NCBI GenBank assembly: GCA_028554755.1
Contig: JAPTOF010000016.1
Coordinates: forward strand, 11,134,001-11,198,000
Reading direction: 5' to 3'
Length of the DNA stretch: 64,000 nt
DNA from: Cordia subcordata
Lineage: Eukaryota > Streptophyta > Magnoliopsida > Boraginales > Cordiaceae
The notes below the pieces were generated by a model that had not been told where the DNA came from, ran no database searches, and saw nothing but the letters and a program-made list of their open reading frames with translations. Positions within the stretch are counted from its first letter, which is position 1. Each line of letters opens with the position of its first letter. Of the stretch, positions 21,950-34,073 are shown piece after piece. The translations under genes were made by a program, and so were the position numbers.

Positions 21950-23150
21950 TAGTTTAGGTTTGCAGGGTTATTGTTAAAATTCTCAAGCCTAAATGCAAAA
22001 AATTAGATGAAAAGGGAGTTAAGTGCATTTTGTTGGGGTATGCACAGAAAAGCAAGGCATACAGGTTTATGGTTATAGAACCTAATAGTTCACTTATGGT
22101 TAATACTATAATTGAATCTAGGTTGATGGCATCAAAAGTTTGATGAAGTAATTTTTGCAAACGAATTTAGAATCAACGGAGCAGATAAGTGTGTTTATAG
22201 TAAAGTTAATGGAAACCAAGGGGTCATCATGTTTCCCTATGTTGATAATTTTCACATTTTAGGAACTGACTTGAGCTAGGTTGAGCTTACAAAGTAGTTC
22301 TTAACTAGTAGTTTTGTTATGAAAGACATGGGAGAGGCATAGGTGATTCTTGGTTTGCTGATAATCAGAGATAAAAGGAGGAATAATATTATCTCAATCA
22401 AACTATATTGGGAAAATATTATCATAGTTTAATTTCTCTAATCGCTTACCAACTTCTACTCCTTTAGATCCAAACATAAAGTGTGTTAAGAATATTGGAG
22501 AACCAGTTTCAAAACTGGAATATGCAAAGGTTATTGGTAGTCTTATGTATACAATGGCATGCACTTGACCTAATATAGCCTATGTAGTAGGTAGATTTAG
22601 TAGATTTACTAGCAATCCAAGTGAATTACATTGGCATGGAATAAGATGTGTCTTTACATATCTTAAGAAAACTATGAACTATGGTAAAAGATATGGCAGA
22701 TATCCTTCAGTGTTAGAAGGATATTCTGATGCTAGTTGGATCACTAATACTGAGGATCATGCATCAACAAGTGGGTGGATATTTATGCTTGGAGGTGATG
22801 CTATTTCTTGGGGTTCCAAGAAACAAACTTGCATAACGGATTCCACTATGGTTGTAGAATTTATAGCACTTGCTTCGACATGTAGCACAGTGGCTTCGAG
22901 GTTTGCTTCATGAAATACCTTTGTGGCCTAAACTAGTTGCATCTATTTACATTCACTGCAATAGTGAAGCAACATTGTCAAGGGCTTATAGCCAAGTGTA
23001 CGATGAAAAGTCTAGACACGTTGGTCTAAGGCACAATTATGTGAGAGAGTTAATCACTAGTGGCATTAGTAGAATAGATCTTGTGAGGTCAAATCAAAAT
23101 TTGGCAAATCCTTTAATGAAAGGATTATCTAGAGACTTGGTACATTAAAT
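21950..23150 (+). pseudogene. copia F reverse transcriptase and RNase H remnant
   Basis: Most of the reverse transcriptase is deleted. What is left shows FPYVDNFHILGTD near 22236 (YVDD changed to YVDN), a MKDMGEA block near 22320, the LMYTMACT block near 22540, and RNase H: LEGYSDASWITNTEDHASTSG at 22674-22913, then LRHNYVRELITSGISRIDLV at 22870-23148. Stops and frameshifts are frequent. Confidence 0.85.
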
Positions 23151-23734
23151 GTTAAGAGGGATGGGACTCAAGCCTATTTCCTAGATTACCAATGATAGAA
23201 CCTCAACTCAATACTTGGTACTACGTCAAGTCTTGAGTTCAAATGAGTCAAAGTATATCATCAGCATAATTGCAAGCACTACAACAAGGATGTCTTCCCA
23301 AAGATCATTTCATGCTTGGAACCTGAGGTACATCAGGAGGAAAAAGTTAGCTCTTAATGGATCTATTGACGTGATTGAAGTGCTAAAGTTGCGGGGCACT
23401 TTTGATAGCATCCACCTATATGAGTGTGAAATGGTGCCGCTTCAAGGAACTAAAGGCTTAGTTCTGATACACTCATAAATAGATACGGACATAAAGGCCT
23501 TTAAGTGTCAGTCGTATAAAGAGATTACTAGTGTTAATTGTAATATGTGTGTTTGTTTGTACAACTTTTCAAATTGAATATAAACTTCAAAGCTTGTCTA
23601 CCTTTACTATTTTGATTTGTTAGAATAAACTTACGCTATACATAGGTTCAAATTGCAAGATATCTCTATTTATGCATATTACTTACAGAAATGTGATAGA
23701 CCTATTAACATTTATTTTAAAAATTGCAAGGGAT

Positions 23735-24270
23735 TGTTAGAACATTTTTAAAATAATTAACATTTTTGAATAGTCATTTTTCGCACCTATTTATATGAAA
23801 AGGCACATATTCACTCAAGGTTTCACGTTTCATCTATAAAAGTACTATTTGATCTAGAGATGTGCATTTTCTTCTATGAAGGTACCTATTCATCTAGAGA
23901 TGTATCTTTTCATCTATAAAGGTACCTATTCATAAAGAAAAGGTATATATTCAATAAAAAGTTGTCTATTCACATGAAAAGATGTAACTATTCAGAGATG
24001 CAGGTAGGTCTACTTAAGGAAAGTTCCACTGTAGAGGAAATCATCTTAAAGTTGTTCTATTACACATTTTCTACAAATAACACATAATCTCTAGGCTAGT
24101 TTTTGTCAAGTGCGAGACACAAATTAGTGAAACTTCATTGTATCCTAAAGGCATTTTGCATAATCTCTTTTGCGCGAGATTAAGGCCAAATATCCTTTAG
24201 GAAAGTGGCTATGATACACGCCTTGAAGTCAGTAACATAAATCTTATAGTCAACGTGCAATTTTCTTACA
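23735..24270 (+). repeat. copia F 3' LTR
   Basis: 536 bp, starting TGTTAGAACATTTTTAAAAT. It aligns along its whole length with 20988-21516, including the 40-bp repeat units in U3 and the CTTACA end. In one 5' position the terminal TGTTAGAAC is shortened to TGTAAC in the other LTR. Confidence 0.88.
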
Positions 24271-24479
24271 TCGAATGTATCTAGCAACTATAAGTAGGAT
24301 CACGATGTACTCAAACAATTAACTAGTGTAAATCATATTCAAATATTCTTTCAGCTTTCTATATTTCCTCTCATAATAACAACAACCATAGAACATAAAA
24401 ACCTTCAACTTAGTCCTCCATTCTTTTCTCAAAAAGGCAATTAGTCTCGATCCTTCATGGCTCCGACAACCTTAGATCA

Positions 24480-25180
24480 TAATCAAAAGCATATCGCGAC
24501 ACCATACACTCTTTGGTTAATCAAGAGTCATGACTACACAATATAATTAGCTCTCTGCCATGAATAATTCTTGGATCCTTGACTTTAGTGCAACTAATCA
24601 TTGGTAATATGGCCTTTCTAACTTCTCTATATCTATCAAGCTTATGAAGGAGATGAATTTGTATCGACAGTCAATGATACATCTCTTTCCATAGCTCATT
24701 CTATACAAGTATCATTTCTACTCCTAGCACTTGTTTAAAACTTACAAATCATCTTATATTTTCCACAAATTTCACAAATTCAACTATTATTTTCACTTCT
24801 AATGATGTCAAAGTTTTGCACAATCGTCAACTTCAATTCAAGGACCCCAAAAGCTATATTTCCTAGACTTTTCCATCCTCAATTCACTTAAACTTCTCAA
24901 GCTCAGGCTCACTCATACATCATTATAGAGTGACCATTTATTCCTCAAGTCTCGTGGCATCAAAGACTAGGGCATCCTAATAGCAATACATGCTTTTATC
25001 TTCTGTTCTACCATTCTATTCTTTTGGCAATAGACTTCCTTATGAAAAACAAACTCAGTTAAGGCCAAAATAGAAATCACGAGGATTGACAATGGCACGA
25101 AATTTGTTAATAACATCTTCATGAAATACTACAATCTATTGATGCCTTTCATCAAACTAGCTATCCTTGGGGGCTGAATG
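24480..25180 (+). pseudogene. copia element G remnant, plus strand
   Basis: Short decayed pieces in copia order: WILDFSATNHW near 24575 (protease, usual WILDSGATDHM with the catalytic DSG changed to DFS), a VWHQRLGHPNSNTC block near 24955 (GAG pre-integrase), then IDNGTKFVNNIFMKYY near 25090 (integrase, usual DNGTEFVN). No LTR or primer site can be assigned, and the frame is broken many times. Confidence 0.72.
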
Positions 25181-25689
25181 AAAAGACATGCATTTTATAG
25201 AGGCAATCAGCTGCTCCTTTGGTCTTTCTTTGAACATGTTGAATGCTTCAATTTTTTAGAAAGTGAAATGAATTTGACCCCAAAACTAAAAGAAAACAAT
25301 AAAGAAATGCGCATAGGAAAAACATTTTTTGCCTTGTAATTTTTCTTTTTTTATAATCTAGAAAGAAACCAGCTATAGATTGTTAAGTGCTTGCAAAAAC
25401 TAGAGAAAAGTTAAACTATTCATGCACAAAGCACATGAATCTAGATTATAATTTGATCAATCCTAAGGAGTATAATAGGGTATAAAGCACTCTAGAAAGG
25501 ACTTGCATCTTTGTGCAAGCAACATGTTAACAAAATTTTGGATCAACTCTTTGCAGAAAAGTTGATAGGGCCCCTCTAAGTTAGGGATGAAGTCAAAAAA
25601 TTTCTTTACTTGCATCAATAAAAAAATAATTCGTATGTAAAAAAAGCTTGAATACATTTTCAGAATAAAAATATGATTCACCTTAACAG
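25181..25689. other. spacer between copia G and duplicated flank
   Basis: AT-rich, with no recognised domain. It does not align with the sequence left of 560 next to copia A, so the duplicated segment ends near 25690. Confidence 0.4.
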
Positions 25690-26157
25690 GATCTTAAATT
25701 TTGAAAACGTTGAATAATAGCTTCATATATGTGGAAAACTTAGAGCTCAAAAGAAACGCTAATGGCAATGTAAGCCTAAGAGATTCATCCATAATAACAA
25801 TGAAACATAAAGGTAAAACTTTAGCAAAGGAATGGTACTCCACAATATCTATATTTATCTATACATCTATCTATACATACTACTAAAACACAAATCGAAA
25901 CAACTTGATGCATTCTCGCCATAAATACTTTCACCACATTTAGCCAAGTCTATTCATCTCTCACGGCTAACTCCCTAACATTTGTGATTGCTTCTTTGGT
26001 TTTATCTCATACTATCTTTCTTTCTTTTACTGCTCAAATGATTAGAAAGAACAACAAACCTATTTGATATTACTTAACTTACTTCTCTTGCACACCTTCA
26101 CCAAAAAAAAAAAAAAAAAAAGAAACAAACAAACTTCATTCTCCATTGTCTTACCCT
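25690..26157. repeat. duplicated flank, copy 2 (partner 560-1004)
   Basis: Aligns with 560-1004 up to the outer edge of the LTR. A 19-A run at 26103-26121 and about 40 further bases before the LTR are missing in copy 1. The role is unknown. Confidence 0.7.
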
Positions 26158-26436
26158 TGAACAGGAAGAAAAAAAAGATATCGATATGGGGGAACATAGA
26201 TTCCAATTGTTCTGAATTCTTCATATTTTAGTGAATGGGAGTGGTTGTATATATAATGTATAAGATGAGTACCTACCAAAAAGAGAAGATCTATTTTCCT
26301 AAATATAAAACTTTATAAAGGAAAATGAAATCAATCAGGTAAAGGTGATTATGTGATTTAAGTAATCACCCAATTATTCTATTCACATTGAAAGAAATCA
26401 AATCAATCATGCTTGACTTATTCTTGATTTTCGACA
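26158..26436 (-). repeat. copia B 3' LTR
   Basis: 279 bp, TG..CA ends (plus-strand TGAACAGGAAG to TTTTCGACA). On the minus strand the neighbouring TTAAGGGGAAG is the polypurine tract. It aligns with 63024-63298 and with the shortened LTR of copia A. Confidence 0.86.
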
Positions 26437-26525
26437 CTTCCCCTTAAACCTAGACTGTAGATATTGCTCATTTAGAGTTTTTCGATCAGGTTGTCGAAGT
26501 TACTTCTCCTAAGAGCCTTTGTGAG

Positions 26526-26954
26526 TGTAACAACTCGGGTCTAACTACTGGCCTACCACCATATTGAGCCTAATAAACTAGCCCAAAATGTTTAAGCACA
26601 TGATGACAATAGTAGTAAACCTAAGTCATTATAAAGTACACACAAAACTTACGAAGAACTGATGTGGAATGGGGCGTTACAAACTCCCATCATAAAGACT
26701 TAATGTCCTCATCACGGCTCAAACACAAACAAAACAAAACCACAGTTTGGGATCCCAGGTAATGTAGAATTTACTCAGAACCTTGCTCTGATACCATCTT
26801 TAATGAACCAGCCCCAACTATTGGCCTGTCACCATATTAAGCCTAATCAACTGGCCTACAATGCTTAAGCTTGTGATGACAATAGTAGTGAACCTAAGAC
26901 ATTATAAATTGCACATAAATCTCATAAAGAACTAATATGAGATGGGATGTTACG
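26526..26954 (-). mobile_element. TRIM-like element in copia B
   Basis: Same family and same position as the TRIM at 1339-1715. The left LTR 26526-26681 runs TGTAACAACTCGGG to GGGGCGTTACA. The right LTR is about 26799-26954. Between them, 26785-26796 reads GCTCTGATACCA, the exact complement of the TGGTATCAGAGC initiator-Met primer site, so the element is on the minus strand. Flanking GTGAG and GTAAG fit one 5-bp target duplication, matching GTAAG/ATAAG in copy A. It is non-coding. Confidence 0.82.
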
Positions 26955-26959
26955 GTAAG

Positions 26960-28330
26960 GATATTAATAGTTTGAGAGACTATTGGAATGTAATTAACAT
27001 TGAAAACTCTAGCTTCAATTTTCTCTTTGATGAAATGTCGATCAATCTCCACATGTTTTGTTCTATCATGACGAACAGGATTCTTGGCAATCCTGATAGT
27101 AGCCTGATTATCACAATACATTTAAGTTCGAATGATATCTATAATTCTTCAAGTAATCTCTTCAGCCAAATTCCTTCCAGATACCTTGAGCCATGGCTCG
27201 AAATTCTGCTCAGCACAACTTCGAGCTACCACCAACTATTTCTTGCTACACCAAGTTACTAAATTTCCGTAGAAATATGAACAATACCATGATGTAGATC
27301 TTTGATCAATCACAGATTCAGCTTGCATTTGTAAAACCTTCAATATTCTTCTTATGAGCTTTTGATAATAATAATCCCTTCTAGGTGTCATTTTTTGATA
27401 TCTTAGTATCCTGTAAGCAACAGTCACATGTGGTTCATGAATTGGCTGACAACATTGACTGAGAAAGTAATGTTAGGCCTTGTAAGGGAAAGATAAATTA
27501 ATCTCCCCACAAGACATTGAAATCTTTCCTTATCATTTGGAAGGCTATCATCATTGATTTCAAGTTTAACTATTGGATCTATAGGAGTGTCAGTGGGCTT
27601 GCATCCAAGCATGCCTCTTTCAGTTAACAAATCTATGACATACTTTCGTTAAGATATATAGATAACTTTCTTTGATTGACCAATTTCCATACCAAGGAAA
27701 TACTTAAGATTCCCTAGGTCGTTGATCTCAAATTCTTTTGCCAAAAAGACTTTTAATTGTGTTATCTCCTTCTCATGATCGCCTATCAATATGATGTTGT
27801 CTACATATACAATGATAATCTCCATTTTTCCTTCAGAAGAGTATCTCCAGAGTATGATTTGTTTGACATTGAAAATATCCAACCATTTTAATAGCCTTTG
27901 TGAATCGTTCAAACCATGCCTAGGGAGATTATTTGAGTCCATACAAGGATTCGTGAAGTCTACAAACCTTGATGTAGTTAGATATGGTATCAAGACCAAC
28001 AGAAACATCCATGTATACCTCTTCTTGCAAATCATCATTTAGGAATGCATTCTTCGCAGATTGTTTGAGTCCATACAGGGATTCTCGAAGTCTACAAAGC
28101 TTGTTGTAGTTAGATATGGTATCAGACCAGCAGAAACATCTATGTATACCTCTTCTTGCAAATCCATCATTTAGGAATGTATTCTTCACATTGAGTTAGT
28201 AAAGCGACCAATCAAGATTTGCTGCCAAGGATAAAAGGACGCGAAGAGTGTTGAGTTTGGCAACAAATGCAAACATCTCTTGATTATCAATTCCATAGGA
28301 ATAGGTGTATGCTTTGGCATCTATACACAC
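26960..28330 (-). pseudogene. copia B reverse transcriptase and RNase H remnant
   Basis: Minus strand. RNase H: YCDNQATIRIAKNPVRHDRT at 27050-27120. RT: RFQCLVGRLIYLSLTRPNIT at 27424-27630, IIIVYVDNIILIGDHEKEI near 27770-27830, where the second catalytic Asp is Asn (YVDN), then FEINDLGNLKYFLGMEIGQS. A 132-bp tandem duplication at 27926-28189 repeats the NAFLNDDL block and puts the second copy in a shifted frame. It is non-functional. Confidence 0.87.
27926..28189 (-). repeat. 132-bp tandem duplication inside copia B RT
   Basis: Two adjacent units, 27926-28057 and 28058-28189, each read AGATT.TTTGAGTCCATACA through GGAATG.ATTCTTC. They differ by a few bases and small indels. Copy A has a single unit (about 2706-2840). 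The event therefore happened in B after the two copies separated. Confidence 0.85.
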
Positions 28331-29540
28331 TTCCATCAGCGTTATATTTTACTGTGAAGATTCATTTACACCCAATAGTCTTCTTTTCTTTCGGAAGCTC
28401 AACCATCTACCATGTATCATTCTTTTCGAGTGCTATGATTTCCTCATTAACAACTATCTTCCACTTAGGACATTTGAATACCTCTTGGATTCTGGAACTT
28501 GTATCTCTATGAGACTAGTAGTAAAAGAATGAAAAAAGAAGATAAATTGTCATAAGAAATGAAATTCCCAATAGGATGCGCAATGCATGATCAAACCTCT
28601 TTTCTCCTAGCTATAGGCATATTAAGTATCTAATTTTCTAATCCAAAATCAGTAGCATCATCTAAGTTAGTGGTATTACCAGGGATTTTGTCTGGACAAG
28701 GACCCAGTTTGACCTCATGGATCAGTTGAGTATGTGTTCCTTCCTCTATCACCTCTTGAATATGCTACTCATTTCGTAAGTTAACAACGAACTCAATGTT
28801 TTTGATAGGTACAGGTGGACTAGATATTGGAAGAATTTGATTTTCATCTATAGAAGAGTGGGAGTTTTTGTGGTGATAAATGGTGCTCGAAAAGTCTCAA
28901 AGTCCTAAAATTAATCGCCTTCATTCAAATTCTCCCCCTTGAATATCAATTTTTGCATAGTGTGGTTTATTTTCAAGAAAGGTCACATCCATCTGTGTTG
29001 TTGAATTTCTTGGTAATAGGAGAATAGCATTTATATCCTTTTGATTTGAAGAATACCTAAGGAAGATGTATGTTAGTAATGTGGGATCAAGTTTACTCCT
29101 ATTTTTTTTTAACCCAAAGATTTTTGGAGGAATAGAAAAAACAAGATGCGCAGTTAGGGAGGATGTTAATAGAGTTTGACAAGGCATCTATGATTTAAGA
29201 ACCCTAGATTGCTAATGAGATGGGTTTCCGTAAGGATAGCCTCTCTCCAAAAAAACTTTTGGAACGTGAGTTGCGAACAAAAGAGACGTAGCAACCTCTA
29301 ATAGATGTCTATTTTTTCTTTCAACAATACAATTTTGTTAGGGGTGTCAACATAAGAACTTAACTAGACCATCCCTTCTTTTGCCAAAAATTCTCCCATA
29401 ATAGAGTTGAAATACTCTTTAGCATTATCAGACTTGAATATTTCTTTTTTTTTTTTTTAATGAAATTGGGTTTGAATCATATTTTTGTAATTTTTGAATA
29501 TTTGACCTGCTTCTAATTTTTCTTTCATAAGGAACATCCA
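28331..29540 (-). pseudogene. copia B linker and integrase C-terminal remnant
   Basis: The minus-strand text at 28921-29187 (LDPTLLTYIFLRYSSNQKDI, then NKPHYAKIDIQGGEFE) corresponds to 3538-3870 in copia A, just after the integrase core. Integrase itself continues from about 29220 to 29540, where the solo LTR insertion splits it, and resumes at 31353. It is broken by stops. Confidence 0.8.
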
Positions 29541-29547
29541 AGTTAAC

Positions 29548-31347
29548 TGATGTGTTTGTTTTGTGTGTTTATGTATTGTATGTATATACTTGTTTTGAGG
29601 TGTTTTGAGCTTCATTTAATGTGCTAGTATAGCATTTAGGTCATAATTGTGCATATTAGGGTTTACATGTTCATAATTAAAGTTAGGACGTAAATGCTAC
29701 ACTAATGCGCGTTGGTTACTTGTTTAAGGTGTGATTTGGGAAGATAATTAGAGATTAACTGAGGGTGTTTGGAGTGTGGAACAAAGCCAAGGGTGTTTTG
29801 GGCATAAAGGAATGAAGAAAAATGCATTTGTAAGCGGCCGGGCGAAGGAAAGAGCGACCAAGGAAAAACCGAGCGCAACGTGAGCCAAATTCGGAGCTTA
29901 CAACCTGAGGAGGACATGGACAAATTTTGGACATGTTTTAAGGTGCAAAAGATGGCTTGGGGGATCCTCTACGGCGATATGAAGCCATAGAAAAAACAGT
30001 GCGCGAATCGGAGCCAACATGAGCGAGATATGAACATTTTACTATCAAGACCGGTTGAGCTTCTGTCAAGGCCGGTGGACCTGCTAGGTTGACTGGCTAG
30101 ATCAGAATCTGGGCTAATTTTGGCCAGATGACTTAGCCCCAGAGCCGGTCGACCGGCTGGGTCCCCGTTGGATGCATTAACAACTCTATTTAAGCCACTT
30201 TTCAGATACTTTTGAGGGAGAACACCAATCTTTTCTCACACCCACTTCCCAAAACTCAAAATCCACTTAAAATCCATCTCACATACTAAATCCCACATTA
30301 ATTCCATCCATAAACAAGCTTGGATTTGAATATCAAACAAGGATTTAGAGGGTTTTAGAGCAAGATTTGCAAAGAACAAGCAAGGATAATGAGGGAGCTC
30401 TATATTCTTCTCTTTAGTCTTATCTATAATATGTTAGATTAACTCTAGATTAGGGAGGATTGCTATTTTTGTAATGGATTAAGGACTTTAACACTTGTTT
30501 TGAGATATTGATGGTTGTATGTATATGCTTTGTTCTTTTATTCTTATGGCTTGAAATTGAACATGTCAAGGTGTTTGATAAAATGCCTCTATGAGCTTGC
30601 ATGTGTAATTTGTGCTTAGATGCTAATAGTAGTGGACTCACCTTAGCCTTAATCCATGCTAATGGTGTTAGCCCTACTTGCAACTATATTTGTATTGATT
30701 AATTGTGTTTTTTCATGCCTTTAATGGAGTAGGCAATCACCTCTAGCATGAAACATGACTAAAAAGGTAATACTATCACTTGCTTGACCTAGGGGACTTA
30801 ATCTCTAGTTTGAAACATAATTAAAATGTTAGACTCTCTATTAGGACATTAATCAACACCCAAGGGACTTAGAACTAGACCTAAAAGTCATAGCTAGCTA
30901 GGACAAACCTATACTTCTAATTGGACTAGATTAAGGATAGGATTGCAACGATAGTTAGAGATCGTAAGTCTAGTAATCTAAGCCCGCAATTAGAGTAATC
31001 AAACCATCAATAACCTCAAAACAAAGTTAAAAATCCAAATCCATTCTGAAGGAGCAATCACCCCTAAGTTCCTTGAAAACTTTGTAGATCCTCACTTCTA
31101 TAGCTTGTTTATTCCACCATTTCCATTAGTCAAGTTTATTTTCCCTTAGTTTAGGTTTAAATTATAGCTCTAATCAATTAAAAAACTCAAAAAGTATAGG
31201 CAGGACCACACGTAGCTAGTGTAAGATGCACTTTTACATTAGAACTGCACTTAGATAGCCTCCCCATGGACACGACCCCACACTTGCACACGCTATACTA
31301 CCACAACTCATGCGCTTGCGGGTAACACTCTTAAAGGTTTACAATCA
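29548..31347. mobile_element. 1.8 kb solo LTR, gypsy-like, in copia B integrase
   Basis: A clean insertion relative to copia A. It starts TGATGTGTTTG at 29548, ends TTTACAATCA at 31347 (TG..CA), and TTAAC is repeated directly on both sides (29543-29547 and 31348-31352). It has no reading frame of note. It contains GAGCCGGTCGACCGGC near 30141 and a 3' end with CACGACCCCACACTTGC near 31271, a style seen in long LTRs of plant Ty3/gypsy elements. A related sequence lies at 44322-45894. A solo LTR made by LTR-LTR recombination is the simplest reading; a non-coding element is the alternative. The strand is inferred from the homologue. Confidence 0.82.
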
Positions 31348-31352
31348 TTAAC

Positions 31353-31640
31353 CTACTATGATCATTTACAAATGAGACAAACCAGCTAGCTCCAGTGATA
31401 TTTTTCAATTTTTATGGCCTCCAAATATCATTGTGGATCAAAAAGAATGGTTTAGACACCATGTAAGGCTGGAGAGGAAATGAGCTAAGTACATGTTTGG
31501 AGAATTGACAAATTTCACAATAGAAAGAACTTGAATTGTTATTGAATAACTTGGGAAATAAATGTTTGAGATACAAGAAATTTGGATGACCATGTGATAG
31601 TGCCATAACATTATTGCAGTATCTTTATTTGAAGAAGTAG
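31353..31640 (-). pseudogene. copia B integrase start and GAG pre-integrase remnant
   Basis: The minus-strand text at 31412-31606 (SHGHPNFLYLKHLFPKLF, CEICQFSKHV, then FFLIHNDIWRP) matches 4294-4632 in copia A. The His of the zinc motif is kept and the Cys pair is present. It is continuous with the part beyond the solo LTR. Confidence 0.83.
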
Positions 31641-31734
31641 AAAATGAAATACTACCATCATCAATTGAGGTTGCTCTTGCTGATAGTTGTACTTCTTAAG
31701 GATATAGAGTCTAGAGCACTCCTTAGCATTACCG

Positions 31735-32787
31735 ATTGTCATCCTTTAATCTAAATCCTAAAATTCACAATATGTATAGAAAAAAATTAGTAACACATCT
31801 CTTCTCCTTAGTGAGTTTATTAATAGACAATAAATTACAATTAAGATTTGGAACCAAGAGAACAAAGTCAAGAGTCAAATCTTTAGACACCATAACTAAA
31901 CTTGTACTGGCAACTTTAGAAAGTGAGCCATCTACTATATGAACTATTAAGTTCTTTAAACATGAATCATATAATTTAATAATTGTAGCATTTTCCATTA
32001 TATGGTCATAAGCACCAGAGTCTACAATCCATGGTCTAGCTTATTTCTTTTTGACAATGAAGGCACTTATTGAATTATCTCTCATGCCAGACTACTAGAA
32101 CTAATAGTATGGCTGGAAAAGGTGCTAGGTTAAGTTTGCATAGTCATTAAAGGAGATAATTATTTTTGAAGCATATCCATTTGCTCCTTGCTAAATGGGC
32201 TCCTTTCAAGTTGCAATAGAGGTTCTGTGGTGGTCACATGGTTTCTACGACCTCTTTCACGTGTAGGCTTCCAATTGGTTGGCTTTCCATGAATTTTTCA
32301 GCAAGTTTATCTCAGGTGTCTTGGTTTCTTGCAATGATCACACCATGGCCTACCATTTTTGTTCTTTTGGCGATTGTCAGGAATAGAAAGTTGAGTTTTC
32401 AGGGTCAAGCTGTCCACCATGTTCATTTGTTAATGAGCTCCCATCATAAGCCTTTTCTTGTCTCTACTTGCAGCGTACCTCAAGAAATGCCTCTTTGAGG
32501 CTAGGAAGAAGCTTTGTCCCCATGAGTCTTTCTTTTATTTTATTTGAATTTTTTTAAGCCTAACAAAAATTTATAAACTCGTTTCCCTTTAACAATTTTC
32601 TTATATAATAACCCATCAGTAACATAAGACCAGTTATAAACCTCAAATGTATCAATTTGAAGCCATAGACGAGTGAGAGCATTGAAGTATTCAATTACCA
32701 TTTTGTCATCTTAACGCAAGTCATGGAGGATGCCTTTAATTTGGACAATATCTGATGTGTTTTCGTTATCAAAGAATGTCTCATTAG
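31735..32787 (-). pseudogene. copia B protease and gag C-terminal remnant
   Basis: Minus strand: VHIVDGSLSKVASTSLVMVS and LLVPNLNCNLLSINKLTK (31765-31998) are the copia protease C-terminal half. Around 32290-32370 the zinc knuckle reads WCDHCKKPRHLR-stop-TC, so the fourth Cys is present but a stop lies two residues before it. 32540-32780 encodes the central gag region with NENTSDIVQIKGIL and LTRLWLQIDTFEVYNWSY. The region is cut at 32787 by the LINE. Confidence 0.83.
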
Positions 32788-32864
32788 GAGAAAAACAACC
32801 CTAAGCACCGTCGTCTACCTTTGTTTCGCCTATCATTATCAACTCTTACAGCCCTCGCTGCCAC

Positions 32865-34073
32865 TATGGCGGACCTTCGTCCATCAGAGAAACGTTTCCC
32901 ACCGTTATCGCGGCTGAATACAACTACTAAGGGCCAGTCAAAACCATCTACTATGTGCACCAACAAGGACATATCTTTGAAGACGCAGCCCTCACCTTCT
33001 CCATCTCCAAAAGCGTAGAGGCGTGGTTTTGATTCGGTTAGAAAGGCTCTCAAACCTTTTATTGATCCCACACGTGAACCCATTCCATTCAAGAATGGAC
33101 ATGCCGTTGGCATTTATTTGTGTGAATCTGATGCTTTATCAGCACAAGTTCAATATGATGTCAGCGGTAAGTTTATTTTTACTCCTAAAATGGAGGTTAT
33201 TCGGCATTTCTTGTCTTCGTTATCGCTTTCAATTGCATATGATGTGAAATCTTGGGACTCGAGACATGTTGTGTTTAAAGTTTCATGTGAAGCAGATGGT
33301 AAAAGATTTTAGGGTGTTGGGGTTTAGGAGATGGAGGGTTATACCATAAGAACATTCAAATGGACCCTTGACTTTGATCTCAACAAAGAACCATCTATAG
33401 TTCCTATTTGGGTTTCATTTCTAAACATTACAATATGTATGAAAAACCCTTGCTTTTACTTTTCGCTAAAGGTGTTAGAAAGCCACTCCTCATGGATGAC
33501 CCTACTGCTAAAGGGATGAGACCTTCATGTCCGAGGGTTTGTATGGAATATGACTACTTGAAACCTCCAATACTGTCCGTGTATGTGTATTTGAAGAATG
33601 ATGTTGATGAGACTATAGGCGGGGTTTGATCAGGAAATTGAATTTGAAAAACCTTCCTAAATATTGCACACGCTACTTTCATGTAGGACATGCTAAAGAT
33701 AATTATTATGCGGATTTAGATAAAATTGCTAAAAATAAGTAAAAGGCCAAGGAAGCAAGACAAAAGGTAAAAAGATAAAAGGATCATCGGAGACAAGAAA
33801 ATCAGCGAGAAGAGCATCAGGATTCTACTCAGGAAGATTTGAGAGACATGGTGTTGGGTGGTCAACGTTAGCTAGTGCAGAATTCTGAGAATCGCAATTA
33901 TGAAGCTAACACTGATAATGAAGGCTGGATTGAAATCTTCAATCGCAAGAGAAAATATAGCGGGCAGAAAAATAGACCACAAGGTATGGTCACCAGGAAG
34001 TAAAGCAAGCCTTTGCAAAAGATAGACGAAACCAACCATTATGAAGTGGTTGATGACAAGGGAAAGGATAAAA
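32865..34073 (+). pseudogene. LINE L1 ORF1 remnant (DUF4283 and CCHC)
   Basis: Starts near MADLRPSEKRFPPLSRLN at 32865. The DUF4283-like part includes DPTREPIPFKNGHAVGIYLC, FIFTPKMEVIRHFLSSL and SWDSRHVVFKVSCEADG (33056-33312), then GYTIRTFKWTLDFDLNKEPS, and RKPLLMDDPTAKGMRPSC in another frame (33408-33629). The zinc knuckle near 33655-33700 reads YCTRYFHVGHAKDNYYAD, with two of the expected three Cys changed to Tyr. A stop separates the first 52 residues from the rest. It is cut at 34073 by copia C. The family role is RNA binding in the LINE particle. Confidence 0.8.

Larger units (their letters stand above)
20988..24270 (+). mobile_element. Ty1/copia element F with both LTRs
   Basis: LTRs at 20988-21516 and 23735-24270 are direct repeats that start TGTWA.. 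and end ..CTTACA. Between them lie integrase, reverse transcriptase and RNase H fragments on the plus strand. The 3' LTR is preceded by TTGCAAGGGAT, a weak polypurine tract. The internal region is only about 2.2 kb, so gag, protease and much of the polymerase have been deleted. Flanking pentamers CTGAA and TCGAA are only a partial match as a target-site duplication. The LTRs differ at many positions, so the insertion is not recent. Confidence 0.88.

Noticed and set aside
26785..26796. GCTCTGATACCA as part of a tRNA gene
   Set aside because: Only the 12-nt primer-binding site is present, and no tRNA body or A/B boxes surround it.
32784..33113. 109-codon minus-strand frame
   Set aside because: Antisense shadow of LINE ORF1; the plus strand shows the conserved domain.
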